The position numbers and the translations under genes are program-made. From positions 50,405,041 through 50,469,040 of the forward strand of contig OY747714.1 of the NCBI GenBank assembly GCA_963556495.2: a stretch of 64,000 bases of DNA, in the 5' to 3' direction. Of this stretch, positions 21,101-34,043 are shown piece by piece. The stretch comes from Valencia hispanica. Its lineage: Eukaryota; Chordata; Actinopteri; Cyprinodontiformes; Valenciidae. The notes below the pieces were generated by a model, which did no database searches, was not told the origin of the DNA, and was given only the letters and a program-made list of their open reading frames with translations. Position 1 is the first letter of the stretch. Each line of letters starts with the position of its first letter.

Positions 21101-23720
21101 TTCAAACATTACGTGTTCTTATTACATTTTATTATTTATTACTATTTTAAAGAAAAGGGGTCCACAAAGTGTTTGTTGCCACTGGTAAAGTCTATAAGAA
21201 AATGTTTGAATTTGAATTACATTCCCCGTAGCCTCAAATAAGCCAAAATATATACATATAAGCACCTCCCAAACTCAGGTACGCACAGGTAACCTCCCAA
21301 GCCACTTGTCCATACCTTGTTGGGTTCGAACCTCGAACATGACTTCTCCCCTGTGGATAAGGTGGTTAGTCCATTCTGGAGAAAAAGGCAAAAAAGAATG
21401 AGAACCAGCCTGTTTTGCATTTTGCTGTAGTTTATTAACTGAATTGAAATTGAAATTGAAAATTGAATTGGTTGTCATAAGCAAAACTTCCAAATTCAAG
21501 GGACCACTGTATTGTTATATTTAATGGCCCCTAAAAAAAGCATTTCAGGCATATTAATATTTACTTGAAACAGTCATCAATCTTAATGTTACCCAGCAGA
21601 AACCTAAAGTTTCATGTTTTAGTTGTGTTCAAATTACAAACAATGTTGTTTTGTCGTTGCTGCTTCCAGCAAAGTCTTATTTTCTAGTCTTGCCATTTGT
21701 GATGTCAATAAGAGAGTGTTTACATTAGCGCCTTGTAGCTGATAAATGTTTCGTCCTTCAGAGCTGTGGCAAATTCTAAGCAGTGTTACGGTAAAAGGCC
21801 CTATTTACTTTGGTTAATATTCATTTCTATGATTTATTACTTTCTCATAACATAAACCCCAAAACAAAGAGAACAATTTACCCCAATTGTCCCAGAAAGA
21901 AAAGAAAATATCTGTCTTTACTGTCAGTCAGCTTAGTCAAAATCAAGTCAGTCAGTGTACAATACTCTTTGCTGTTTGTTCTTGTCTTAAAGTGGGAGCT
22001 CCCGTTTCTAATTTAGTGCGCACAATCGATAGGTATAGGAAACTTGTAATTAGTATAACAACAGTTCCACCAGCTTACTTTCAAAAAGAAAAAGGTGGAC
22101 TCTCCTGGAAGAGAGCTTTAGGAGAGACAAGAAATAAACTAGTCAATTTACCAGGTAAGTGCTGGAAGACAGATCATCAGTTATGCATACCACGCTTCAC
22201 TAACAAGCCCTAAAAAAATAGATGTGCAACACATTCTTTAGGCTCTGATTAGACTAAACTCACCAGATGACGAATCATTATCACCTTTAATGACCCGTAG
22301 AAGGTCTGTTGTCCAATCAGACCTCAAACCGTCCTGCTAAAACAAATAAGTTTAGTTGCACATCAACTCTCCCTTTCAAGTTACAACACAATAATAAAAA
22401 TTAGATCAAATTACAAATAAAAATCTGGAATTATGGCCTGCTGGGTCCTGACAGGAAAAACGAAACAAAAAAACAAGATTCACACTCTTAACAGTACATG
22501 ATCAATGCCATAAATGTATGTGTTGTGCCGCAGATAGGTAGGATTTGGCTGTGAATAATTATGAATAATTGCTTAGGGCAATTATTAATAAGATTAATAA
22601 TTTTATGTAAAAATTGCCAAGTTTAGGACCACCATCCTGGTGGATTCCAGGAATACAATAGCCAAATTGTTCAGTCTCAGTTTATGTTTATGATTACCAG
22701 ATCTTAGACAACAATAATAGGTGAACATTTAACACAATTAACATGAAATGAAATCAGTGAGAACAGCTGAGGTTCGGGTCAGAAAAGGAGGGGGTGGCCC
22801 TCACTCCAGGGGGCCCAAGTCACAGATAGCCTGTGGGACAAAGTCATAAATCTAAGTTCTGTGCCAAGATGGAGGGGAGCACATGTAGTGTAAGGAGAAA
22901 GAGGGCCATAAACTAGCTTTGGCTAAAATGGACAGAGCACATGGGCTGAAGCGTCCATGTGGAAGGCCAGAAAGAGAATAGAGTTTAACTTTTCAGCTAA
23001 GACCAGCTAACGCATGCCGGATCGAGCCCGACTGCCGACGGAGTGATCAGGGAGCGAGAGAGAGATAGAGAGAAAAGAGAGGAAGGAAAAAGAAAGAAAG
23101 GTGTGATCTGCTCAGGATAAAAAAAACAGTTTCTAACACAGCAATTACAGCTCCAACTTATGCATGCGGCGACGCAAAAATGAGCAAACACGTACAGCGC
23201 TTAAAAATACTTTAAACCAACACTGAACGAGATCTAACTCGTTAAAACTCTATTTTCTCTATTTATCTCCGCCCAGACACAATATTAGTATAAATGAACC
23301 GGTTCAGTCCTACTTCGCCTTGAAGGAGGTCCAGTCCACTAGGAGGAGAGCGAATTGTGTCCGCAGTTGAGCAAGAAAAGGAAGAGTTGTAAAAAAAAAA
23401 AACCTGTACAGGATTTAAGGACCGTGTGGCCTAAATGCAGGCTGGATGGCCTGCAGGTCGACGTCTAACGAACTGTCTTGGAACAGTTCTGATATAACCC
23501 AGCTGGATACACAAACAGCAAAAGGGGGACTTCGAAGCTTTGAAATTAGTTCTTCCCCGGTCCAGCAGGTCAGAACAAAAGAGAATCTTCACCGGTGAGA
23601 TGTCCTCTGTTCAGCAGTAGCTCATCCAAGAACTTCCAGCTGGAGAGCAATTCAAAATGGGCGCGACTACTCTTATAACCCCCTTTGGCCGTGATGTCAT
23701 CGCCGATGTCACTGTGGGTG
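18148..23720 (-). other. ERV-B internal region, no gene recognised
   Basis: 5.6 kb of AT-rich sequence with only short ORFs on either strand. 18466-18750 is homologous to 43030-43760, which supports its being part of the element. On the minus strand, TTATAA (23673-23678) and an inverted CCAAT box (23729-23733) are spaced like a core promoter, perhaps from a further LTR inside the element; this is weak evidence. Poly-A runs occur near 23390. Confidence 0.45.
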
Positions 23721-23799
23721 GTCACAGACCAATAGGAGTGTGTTGGGGGTCACTGCTAGGATTGCTGGGAAATGTGTTCTTCCAACAGTCTGTTCAGTT

Positions 23800-24076
23800 C
23801 ATCTTATGAGAAATGCAATCACAACATATGTATCAAATGTGTTCATGCTCTCTTGCTGTATTGATCTTTCTCTTGCTTTGTGTATCATGTGTAATGTGTG
23901 TTTCATGGTAATTTGCAACTTTTAGTTTTAATTTCCAACGTTATATTCCATGTTAGTTTTTAGTTTTTTATAAATCACCAAATCATGTAAAGCACCTTGA
24001 ATTACCCTGTTGTTGAAAGTGTGCTATACAAATAAAATTGCTTTGCTTTGCCTTGCCTTGCCTTGCCTTGCCTTAA
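23800..24076 (+). mobile_element. L2 LINE 3'-end fragment
   Basis: It matches the 3' UTR of the longer L2 copy (29080-29680), including GTAAAGCACCTTGAATTACC and the CAAATAAAATTGC end with a CCTTG repeat tail. 5' truncated. Confidence 0.8.
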
Positions 24077-25080
24077 CCTTTGACACTGAGGGAGTGCGTA
24101 TGTATGTGTGTGTGTGTCTGTGTGTCAACGCAGGTGTCACAGAGAGAACATACAGGCTACATCAGTCAGCAAGCATTTCTTCATTGCATTTGAGCTGCAT
24201 GTTTTCTGTCCTGCATCAATTTCGCTGCCTTGTCTGCAGGGTGGCAAGCCCGGGACCAGACCCCCCCAACCCTCGATCCAGCGCCAGCACGCAGCCATGT
24301 AGCAGGGCAAAAACCACAGCCCCTATGTAACTGATCTCACCTGAGCAAGAGATCTTCCCCACTGGCCACTGGTCACCCCACCTAGAATTCAGGCCGGAGT
24401 GCTGCCAAACCCCTCATTCCAAGGGGGGGAGGTGTTTAGGGCTCTTTGTGGCTCTCCCAAAGGTGCCCAGCGCTGGATCGGGGCCAGAGGGCGACCACAA
24501 GTTACATCATCAGCCTGAAGAACAACAAAGGACAACTCAGCGAAATTGATCCGCAGTACCACTATGGAATGTGTAACAATAACTGTGTGTGTGTGGCATT
24601 CTGCTTTATACCAAGCCGTATAAGCAAGTGATCTTAATGCTCAAATACTCCCCATTTCTGGATGAAACAAATAAGAGTAAATAAAAGAGAAATAAACAAA
24701 TAATCAAATAAATAAAAGAGAAATAAACAAATAAATAACATAAGATCCCATTTTTAGATTATCCAAATTCCTCCCCTGGGCCCATTCTTTTATACTGTCG
24801 ACATATTGGACTATCTGGGGGTGAAGTGTTGGTAGTTTACAGACCCGATTGTCTGTCTGGTCACCCAGTATTGATGAAGGACGTCTCCCCCATCGCTTTC
24901 TAGTTTCCTTAAGTGAAACAAAAGCCTAAAAAATATGTGTCCCTGACTGCTGAAGGTGGAGCAGCCTCTTTTTGTCTCTCTCCTGATCCCTTCACTTTAT
25001 TTTATTTTCTGTTTGCTTTTTATTATTTTCTTTTCTTAACCTTTTCTTAGTTACTTTATCTACCCAGCCCCTGGAGTTAC
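24077..25080 (+). other. Possible 5' part of the L2 insertion, otherwise unrecognised
   Basis: It lies between an L2 tail and the first L2 ORF. It includes a TG-rich stretch at 24098-24125 and AAATAAAC-type repeats at 24670-24740. The latter half, TC-rich, may be the L2 5' UTR. Confidence 0.35.
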
Positions 25081-25130
25081 TGTATTGGACCGGAACTCTT
25101 CTTGGATTTATTTTTTATGGACTAATCAAC

Positions 25131-26452
25131 ATGGCTTTTTGCTCAGCTATGGATTTTGAAAAACTGCTCCATAGAATTGAGGGCAATGAAACGAAGCTAA
25201 ATCGTCTGGAAATTAATTTTGATCTCCACGCTGATTGTGGAAACAACACAACCTTACAGTTGACTACACACAGGGAGGAACAGGCTGGCAGCCCGGTGTT
25301 ACACCGGTCTAACCGTGTCACAGAGAAAACACAGGACAACGCTACTCCCTCAGCAAACAGACGCCTGACAGGTAGAACTCCACACTGTAATGAAGACTGG
25401 CCAGCTTTAAAACGCACATAATCATGTATCCCAGCCTGTTCTCTGAGGAAGAAAAAAACAAAAGAAACTCCTGCACAGAGAAAGCTCTGAACCCAGACCT
25501 GCCGCTTCTGCTAAAAGTAAACAAGAGGTTTCAGCCTAAGACAAGAGATATTACTCCCCTTGGATTCCCGCTGAAACACAGATTCACAGCCCTGAGTTCC
25601 CCGAAAGATGAAGCATCCCCCGGGACCAGTCAAAGCCACCAGGAGAAACCCAGCCGCATCAAACGGACACATAACAAAGTAAGAGCCCCCCCAGCAAAGA
25701 TTGTTATCATACAAGATGGATCAATTAATGGAATTGAGGCTTTTTGTAGCAAGAACACCAAAGTTTATCGCTGCTACAAAAATACAGTGAGAGAAATATC
25801 AGAAAAAAAATCCAGAAAATCTTGGACCAACATCCTGCTTTGGAAAAGCTCGTCATTCACGCTGGATCAGCAGATATTGCGATGAGATAATCAGAGATTC
25901 TGAAGAGAGACTTTTCTGATCTCCTACAGAGACTTGATGGACTTAACGTAAACATCCTCATCAGTGGACCAGTCCCTGAAGGGAATGATGAAATATTTAG
26001 CAGACTCTGCATGCTCCAAATGGTTGAAGAAACAATCAGCTGAGAAGTTTATTAATAATTTCAAAGTATTTGGAAGTGCTAACCATCTGTTCAAAGCAGG
26101 CCAACGTTATCTTAACAAGGCCGGAGTAAGGCTGTTAGCAGCAAACATTTTCTCTTATCAAAATCAGAAAGCAAAACACTTGCTCCCAAAAGCTGACCTT
26201 GAGGCGCCCATGGATATCAGAGAACAAAAGCAGCAAGTCATGATGACACCACAGGACCGAACAGATAAACAACCATCAGAGATTAAGTCTTCATCTTCCT
26301 GTGACTCAGCCACATCAAATGAGTCTCCATTTAGAAACTTTACAGACAGACTTAACGAGCAAATCCAATTTGGGACACAATTAACACCTAAACTTAGACT
26401 ACACCAAACCCCTGGGACTAGTGTCAATAAGCCTGGGAGCTTCCCCCACTGA
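25131..26452 (+). pseudogene. L2 ORF1, esterase-type, frames broken
   Basis: Three frames (25131-25417, 25424-25885, 25964-26452) cover an N-terminal acidic segment, a Lys/Arg-rich linker and a C-terminal segment. Other-frame readings around 25870-26020 (ILISGPVP) resemble the SGNH-type esterase domain of CR1/L2 ORF1 proteins. ORF1 proteins bind LINE RNA. At least two frameshifts. Confidence 0.55.
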
Positions 26453-26629
26453 TTATTACAGATATTTGATATTTGAGGGAACCGGGCAGTAAATCTACCC
26501 GTACCGTCTCCCAGAAATATCCCCGGCACCCCTGAGTTCAGCATTCCAGTGATTATCAGCAGCAGGAAACATAAACACGCTCTCATGTTAAACAAAATCT
26601 CAAATTGATAACCTGTCAGAAGGTTCAGC

Positions 26630-29061
26630 TGCCCATCATCACAATACTTAAGTTAACTTTATTAAACATTAGATCTCGATCCGAGAAGTCTTTTCTTATC
26701 AATGACTTAATGACTGAGCATAATTTACACGCCCTTTTTTATCAGAAACTTGGCTAGATGAATATAACGAAACAACTGCATTTATAGAATCTACTCCAAA
26801 TTACAATTTCTTAAGCGAGAGCAGGAAACACAGACGAGGTGAAGGTGCAGCCACCATTTTTCACAACTCAATGAACTTTAAAAAGGAAACCCTGGGCACG
26901 TTTGATTCTTTTGATGATTTAATGATTTCAATGACCTTCTTCCTGTAATATGTATCGACTATGACCAACTAATCATTGTGGGGGATTTTAACATCCATAC
27001 CGACAACCCCCAAGATAGACGAGCAAAAACATTAGATGATACTCTCCACAACCTCGGCCTGACCCAGCATGTCAAACAACCAACACACAATAAAGGACAC
27101 ACTCTGGACTTAATTATCAGCAAAGGTTTAAATATTTCCACCATCTCGGTAATTAATATTGCATTATCTGACCATTTTTGTATTTTCTTTGAAAGTACCT
27201 TCTCTGCTAAATTATCCAGCCACATTAAGACCACTATAAAAAAGGGTTTTCTAGGGGACAGTTCAGTAGAAACCTTTAAACGTATTTGCCCTTTCACCTC
27301 ATCTCCCAACTCAAACTCAGTAAATAAGCTGGTAGATAATTTCCTTGCGAAAATCTCAGACATCATGGATTCCATCGCTCCAACTAAAGTGAAAGTAGTC
27401 TCAGGTAGAAAGAAGTCTCCGTGGACAAGTAATCCACTGGTACGTAGTGAAAAAAGAGAGTGTCGACGAGCCGAGAGAAAATGGCGGAAAACTCGACTCC
27501 AGGTTCACTGTGAGATCTACAAAGAGAGAAATAGATATCAGCTAACTATAAAAGATGCTAGGGGATCGTTCTTTTCTGAAATCCTCAACAGAAAAATTAA
27601 TAATGCACGGACTCTATTTGCAACAGTGGAAAGACTAACTAATCCTTTAGTGACAGTAGCCCCAGAACTAAACTCTACCAGGGCCTGCAATGAATTTGCC
27701 AGCTTTTTCACTGAAAAGATTCTAAAAATTAGACGGTCAATCTGTACCTCAATATCGAACCTACAACCAGTGCCATCAACAATCAACACCAATGTAGAGA
27801 AAATGTCTGAATTCCACAGAGCAGCCTTGAAAAAAATCATTATCCAATTAAGCTCCTCCTCCTGCTGTCTTGATATCCTACCCACAGCTTTTCTAAAGAA
27901 AGTTCTTCCTGTTATTGTGTCTGATCTTGTTCTAATAGTGAACTCATCCCTCCTGTCAGGTGTCTTCCCCCAGGCTTTTATTAAACCACTACTAAAGAAG
28001 AAGAATCTGGACAACACGTTAATGCAGAACTACAGGCCAATCTCTGATCTTCCATTCATCAGTAAGATTATTGAAAAAGCAGTGTTTTACCAGTTAAATA
28101 GCATCATAACATTGATAAACCGTTTTGATGCTTTTCAGTCTGGTTTCCGTGCTCACCACAGCACCTTGGGCCCCTCTTATTTAATATCTACATGCTCCCA
28201 CTAGGCAAGATTATAGCAACCAATAACATTAGCTACCATAACTACGCGGATGACACTCAGCTTTACATTACGTCACCAGGTGACTCTGAACCTATTCAAA
28301 CCCAAAATCAATGGATTGACCAAATAAATGGATGGATGTGCCATAACCTTCTCCAGCTGAATAGAAACAAAACTGAAGTCATTATTTTTGAACCCAAAGA
28401 GGAACGATCAAGAGTCAGCACACAGCTTCAGCTAATCCAGCTAGAAACTACTGATACGTAACCTAGGTGTAGTAATGGACTCAGACCTGAACCTCCAGGG
28501 TCACATAAAGGCAATAACAAGGTCAGCCTTCTATCACCTGAAGAACATTTCTAGGATTAAATGACTGATGTTGCAACAGGACCTAGAAAAACTCGTCCAT
28601 GTGTTTATCTTTAGTCTGATTGATTACTTCAACAGCAACATCACAGGTCTGCCTAAAAAGTCAGACAGCTGCAGCTGATCCAGAACGCTGCTGCTCGCGT
28701 CCTCACTAGAACCAGGAAAGTAGAGCACATCACCCCAGTTCTAAAGTCCTTACACTGGCTCCCTGTAGCTCAGAGAATAGACTTCAAAATACTCCTACTA
28801 GTTTATAAATCATTACATGGCTTAGCACCAAAATATATTGAAGACCTGTTGTCACGGTACCAACCACCAAGACCACTAAGGTCCTCCAACTCTAGCCTAC
28901 CAAACATCCCTAGACTCAGAATTAAACATGGAGAAGCAGCTTTCAGTTTCTATGCTCCCCTTATCTGGAACAGACTTCCTGACGAGTGTAGAGCTGCTGA
29001 AACTCTGAACTGCTTTAAATCGAGACTAAAAACCCATCTGTTTAGAATTGCCTTTGAATAA
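26630..29061 (+). pseudogene. L2 ORF2: endonuclease-reverse transcriptase with deleted RT core
   Basis: 26978-28204 starts inside the APE-like endonuclease (IIVGDFNIHTDNP, then LSDHF). It continues through the linker into the fingers of RT ([30 protein letters not shown]). It then jumps straight to the region after the catalytic motif A: the frame at 28192-28461 holds [10 protein letters not shown]. The C-terminal domain survives at 28849-29061 (LRIKHGEAAFSFYAPLIWN). The deletion at about 28163-28180 removes motif A and motif B, so the enzyme is dead. Confidence 0.8.
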
Positions 29062-29204
29062 ATGATTGATGTCAATGTATGAAATGTGTTCATGCTCTCT
29101 TGCTTTATTGATCGTTCTCTTGCTTTATTGTGTATCATGTGTAATGTGTGTTTCTTTTAACTTTTAATTTCCATTGTTTTTGGTTTTTTAAATCACCAAA
29201 TCAT

Positions 29205-29599
29205 TAGGGATGCACCGATATGAAAATTTGGCCCGATGTCGATATTAATCCCGCTGTCATGGCCGATAACCAATACACACCGATATGGTATACGGTATAT
29301 TTCCCTACACTTTCGACACCGTGGAAAATCAACCACAGTATCTACATCGCTTCGCTGCTTGAGTTAAACACTCCCACATTCCTGTGCCGCATCACTATCG
29401 CTGTCACATGACCAAACAAACGCCACATGGATACCCCCCCCCCCCAAAAAAAAAAACACTGACAGAAATGTCAAAAAGATGGAAATAAATAAACATCGGT
29501 TGTTAATATCGGCCCTCTGTTACTTATCGGACCGATGCCAATATGTTAAAAAATGCCTAACATCGGCCGATGTTGATGCTGATATATCGTGCATCCCTA
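29205..29599. mobile_element. hAT MITE with 8-bp target duplication
   Basis: The ends TAGGGATGCACCGATA and TATCGTGCATCCCTA are inverted repeats with one mismatch-offset. CAAATCAT is duplicated exactly at 29197-29204 and 29600-29607, the 8-bp duplication characteristic of hAT. It sits in the L2 3' UTR. Non-coding; internal ATCGGCC words are repeated. A poly-C/poly-A run lies at 29438-29457. Confidence 0.93.
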
Positions 29600-29689
29600 C
29601 AAATCATGTAAAGCACCTTGAATTACCCTGCTGTTGAAAGTGTGCTATACAAATAAAATTGCCTTGCCTTGGCTTGCCTAAAAAAACCC

Positions 29690-30120
29690 TCGTCGGAAAA
29701 TAATCAATTAACTTAATTAATTAACCACTTGTCCAACTGCCGTGTTCCCAGTTAAAACCCAGAGCAAAAACCGTTACTTTCTTTAACATTAATTAAATAA
29801 TTAACTATACAATTATATATAAGTATATATATTATATTAATGAATCAATCAATCAACCGCGTGTAAGTAAATAAACACGAAACTGCTAGCAAATATTTCA
29901 CCTCCTGAGAGTGCTGATAAAATACTGTTATCAATATTTATTTAAAGGACTCAGTCTTACCCGGTTCTGTCTCAGGTGACGGCAGGGCCGACAGAGACGC
30001 CTCAAGGCCTCTATCTCCCAAACAGCTACTGGAGGTAAGAGGCTGGGAGAAAAATTATTCCCATGATGCCAGCAACTCCCTTGACCCCGTCCCTGGCGGT
30101 CCACTCCTTTCGCTGAGGCT
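29690..30120 (-). other. ERV-B 5' leader
   Basis: On the minus strand this follows the primer site. A splice-donor-like GGGTAAGA lies near 29960. No ORF of note. Confidence 0.45.
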
Positions 30121-30133
30121 ACGTTGGGCGCCA
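30121..30133 (-). promoter_or_regulatory. ERV-B primer-binding site, tRNA-Lys type
   Basis: On the minus strand TGGCGCCCAACGT lies 2 nt inside the 5' LTR. It matches 13 nt of the tRNA-Lys(1,2) primer complement, the type used by spumaviruses and several other retroelements. Confidence 0.8.
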
Positions 30134-30135
30134 CG

Positions 30136-30593
30136 TGTAATGGCAGAAAATACCTCAGGGTTTTAATAATAAAATAAGACAGAGTCCCAGAAGGCGTTTA
30201 AGTATTTAATACAAATATGTCTGGCCAGTACATGTATGAGGAGACAGATAATGCTCATTCATCATCCTACCCAACCTTTCTGACTAACAGTTTAAATAGT
30301 ATTCTGCAATCACTGTTTTATCTCTGCAGCACGTCTTCTCCAATCTTCACGCCCCGCTTCTGGACAGCTGCTTCATGCCAGTCTGATAGCAACGGATGAC
30401 CCAGCATATCTGAGGCCAGACTGTTATCTTGGTGCCTCGGCGTCTGTCTCTCTGGCGACCTGACATTTCTTTATACAAACATTAACATGTAACAATAAGA
30501 AGGTTGCCCTTAACCTTGTCATCTGCCCTAGATGCATTCACTAGACAGAGAATATATACTTAAATCCTAATTACGTAAGAATTTTCCACCACA
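30136..30593 (-). repeat. ERV-B 5' LTR
   Basis: The higher-coordinate LTR of the element, ending next to the CCTA duplication at 30594. The pair differs from 17674-18134 by scattered substitutions and a few indels. Confidence 0.88.
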
Positions 30594-31240
30594 CCTATCT
30601 TTGGGGTTGTCAATGTGGATGTTGGACTCCCCTACAATGATTAATTGGTCATAGTTGATACAAAGAAGGTCGCTGAAATCATTAAAGAAGTTAGTTAGGT
30701 TTTGGGAGTTTATATTAACTTAGAAATAAACCTTTGTTAGGGTCATTTATCTGGATAGCTAGGTATTCAAAAGAGTCGAATGTGCCCAGGGATACCTTTT
30801 TTAAAGTTAATTGAGTTGTGAAAGATTGTGGCTACGCCTCCACCTCGTCTGTTTCCTGCTCTCGCTTAAAAAATTGTAATTTGGAGGAGAAGATTCTATC
30901 AGTACAGATGTTTCATTATGTACACCTAGCCAAGTTTCTGATTTTCAAAAATAGTGTGTACATTATTTTCAGTGATGAAGTCATTGATTAGAAACGACTT
31001 CCCTGACAGAGACCTAATGTTTAATAATCCTAATTAAAGGAGTTTGATGATGGATAGCTGAACCTTCTAATAGGTGATCAATTTGAGATTTGGTTTATTA
31101 TGAGAACATTTGGCTTTAGCTCTTTATGTTCTGCTGCTTATAAGCACTGGAATACTACTCTCAGGGAGGTTGGGCAACTTCTGGCACAGAATTGGAGTAG
31201 AATTATCATCTGGTCCCCTTCTATATCAGATGTCTGTTAT
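30594..31240 (-). mobile_element. L2-type LINE fragment, minus strand (5' side of ERV-B)
   Basis: Minus-strand reading near 30610-30660 gives the INYDQLIIVG endonuclease core that precedes the part at 17560-17673. Removing ERV-B and one CCTA restores continuity at the DNA level. The upstream part is decayed. Confidence 0.7.
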
Positions 31241-31241
31241 T

Positions 31242-32050
31242 TAGGGGTGTGCCGATTCACCATAAATCAATTAATTGCGATGTGAAACGTGCAGAATTGA
31301 TAGCGATTCAAAAGTGTTGAAAAATTGATTCTTTTTCTGGTCTGGTGTGCCACACAGACATTTTTAGGGGACGGACCGCCGGAACTTCAGGGTAATTTGG
31401 CCGAACCTTCCCGGTATGCGCATGTCTCCTCTTCATCCAACAGAGCCGTTTTCGGGGCCATTTCAGGCACCAACGGAGTACCTGTTAATTGTATGTACTC
31501 GGAAGGGTCCGATCAAGTCACTCAGCGGGAGCTATGGTTAAGTCTCACTGACTGGTTGTAATTTTAAGGGAAATGAGCAGACGTCACCAAACAATCAGTT
31601 TAGTAAAGAGTTGCTGCAGCACAGCAACAAGCCCTGCTTTTTCCATGACGATCTCTGGTTATTTCTGCGGCTCTCTGCGCCTTTTTGCACTGATCAGTGA
31701 CGATACTCGCTAATGAAACGGTGTGATATGTGGATTTCTTGAAACAACAGATTACCCCGTCAGAAAAACATCTGGTTAAATTACCCTGAAGGTCAGATAG
31801 TGGAAAGGCGCCAAGAGTTGTGAAAGAAGTGTCTTTGTTGAGTATCATGTCAGCAGCAACATCTTATTTTCCTCAGACATGTCCACTTTTTCGGTGCTAT
31901 CCGGGACGTCCTCCCCGAGCGCAGCGCAGGGCAGGTCATGTTTACCAGACGTTGGCCCAAGTGTAGCTTTAAGTATGAAGCAAAAAGGAAATTTTCTTTA
32001 TTCCATCCCAGTCGCGACTAATGTGTGGCGGAGAGCAGCGTAATCATAGC
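31242..32050. mobile_element. Possible hAT-like element end and undefined sequence
   Basis: TAGGGGTGTGCCGATTCACC at 31242 resembles a hAT-type terminus, but the opposite end was not found. The rest has no recognisable gene. Confidence 0.3.
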
Positions 32051-32052
32051 TG

Positions 32053-32135
32053 GCAAGGCAAGGCAATTTTATTTGTATAGCACACTTTCAACAGCAGGGT
32101 AATTCAAGGTGCTTTACATGATTTGGTGATAAAAA
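32053..32135 (-). mobile_element. L2 LINE 3' tail, minus strand
   Basis: GGCAAGGCAAGGCAATTTTATTTGT and the following bases are the reverse complement of the L2 3' end seen at 29620-29680. 5' truncated. Confidence 0.8.
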
Positions 32136-32394
32136 AAAATAAATAAATAAAAACAAATTAGTGGCAGATTAGTTTTTGTGTTTGACAGGAGGCAAACATC
32201 ACATTGCTCAAATTAATGCAAAAACTATTAAAACAATGTGCAGAGTAAGAGCTTCTTAATAAATTGACAGCGATTTAGACTTTAATTGTCTTTGGGAGAA
32301 TGCTGCTTTTTAATTTCTATCACTTTGAATAGAAAAATAATACTTATTTTCTCAGAATATAATTTCAGATTTTTGTGTAATTTTTGTCCTGTAT

Positions 32395-33880
<1,486 letters not shown>

Positions 33881-34043
33881 ATGTCCTTTTAGGTTTTAAA
33901 TTATGGGTAAGTTTACATCTGAATAAAATATGTTTTCTAATTAAGCCGGTGTTGGTTGTGTCTCTTACAAATATAAAAAAGTGGTCAGTGTGTCAAAGGT
34001 GCAGATGTAAAACAGAATTTAACTGTCCCTCTCTTAATCATAG

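Larger units (their letters stand above)
25081..29680 (+). mobile_element. L2/CR1-clade LINE copy nested in ERV-B
   Basis: ORF1 pieces at 25131-26452, ORF2 pieces at 26630-29061, then a 3' UTR ending AAATAAAATTGCCTTGCCTT. It lies on the plus strand inside minus-strand ERV-B, so it inserted later. The 3' UTR is split by a hAT MITE (29205-29599). Reading frames are broken in many places, and the RT centre is deleted. Confidence 0.85.
17674..30593 (-). mobile_element. ERV-B, 12.9-kb minus-strand LTR element without recognisable genes
   Basis: Two LTRs of 461 and 458 bp (TGTGGTGG...TTACA on the minus strand) are flanked by a CCTA duplication (17670-17673 and 30594-30597). A tRNA-Lys-type primer site and a polypurine tract are in the right places. 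The LINE sequence resumes on both sides, which proves an insertion. Internal sequence outside the nested L2 has no gag, pol or env motif I can recognise. It may be a large non-autonomous retroviral derivative or very decayed. More copies of this family lie at 42696, 47099 and 51788. Confidence 0.85.

Noticed and set aside
23041..23105. Purine-rich GAGAGA/GAAAG stretch as a polypurine tract
   Set aside because: Not next to any LTR; likely simple sequence.
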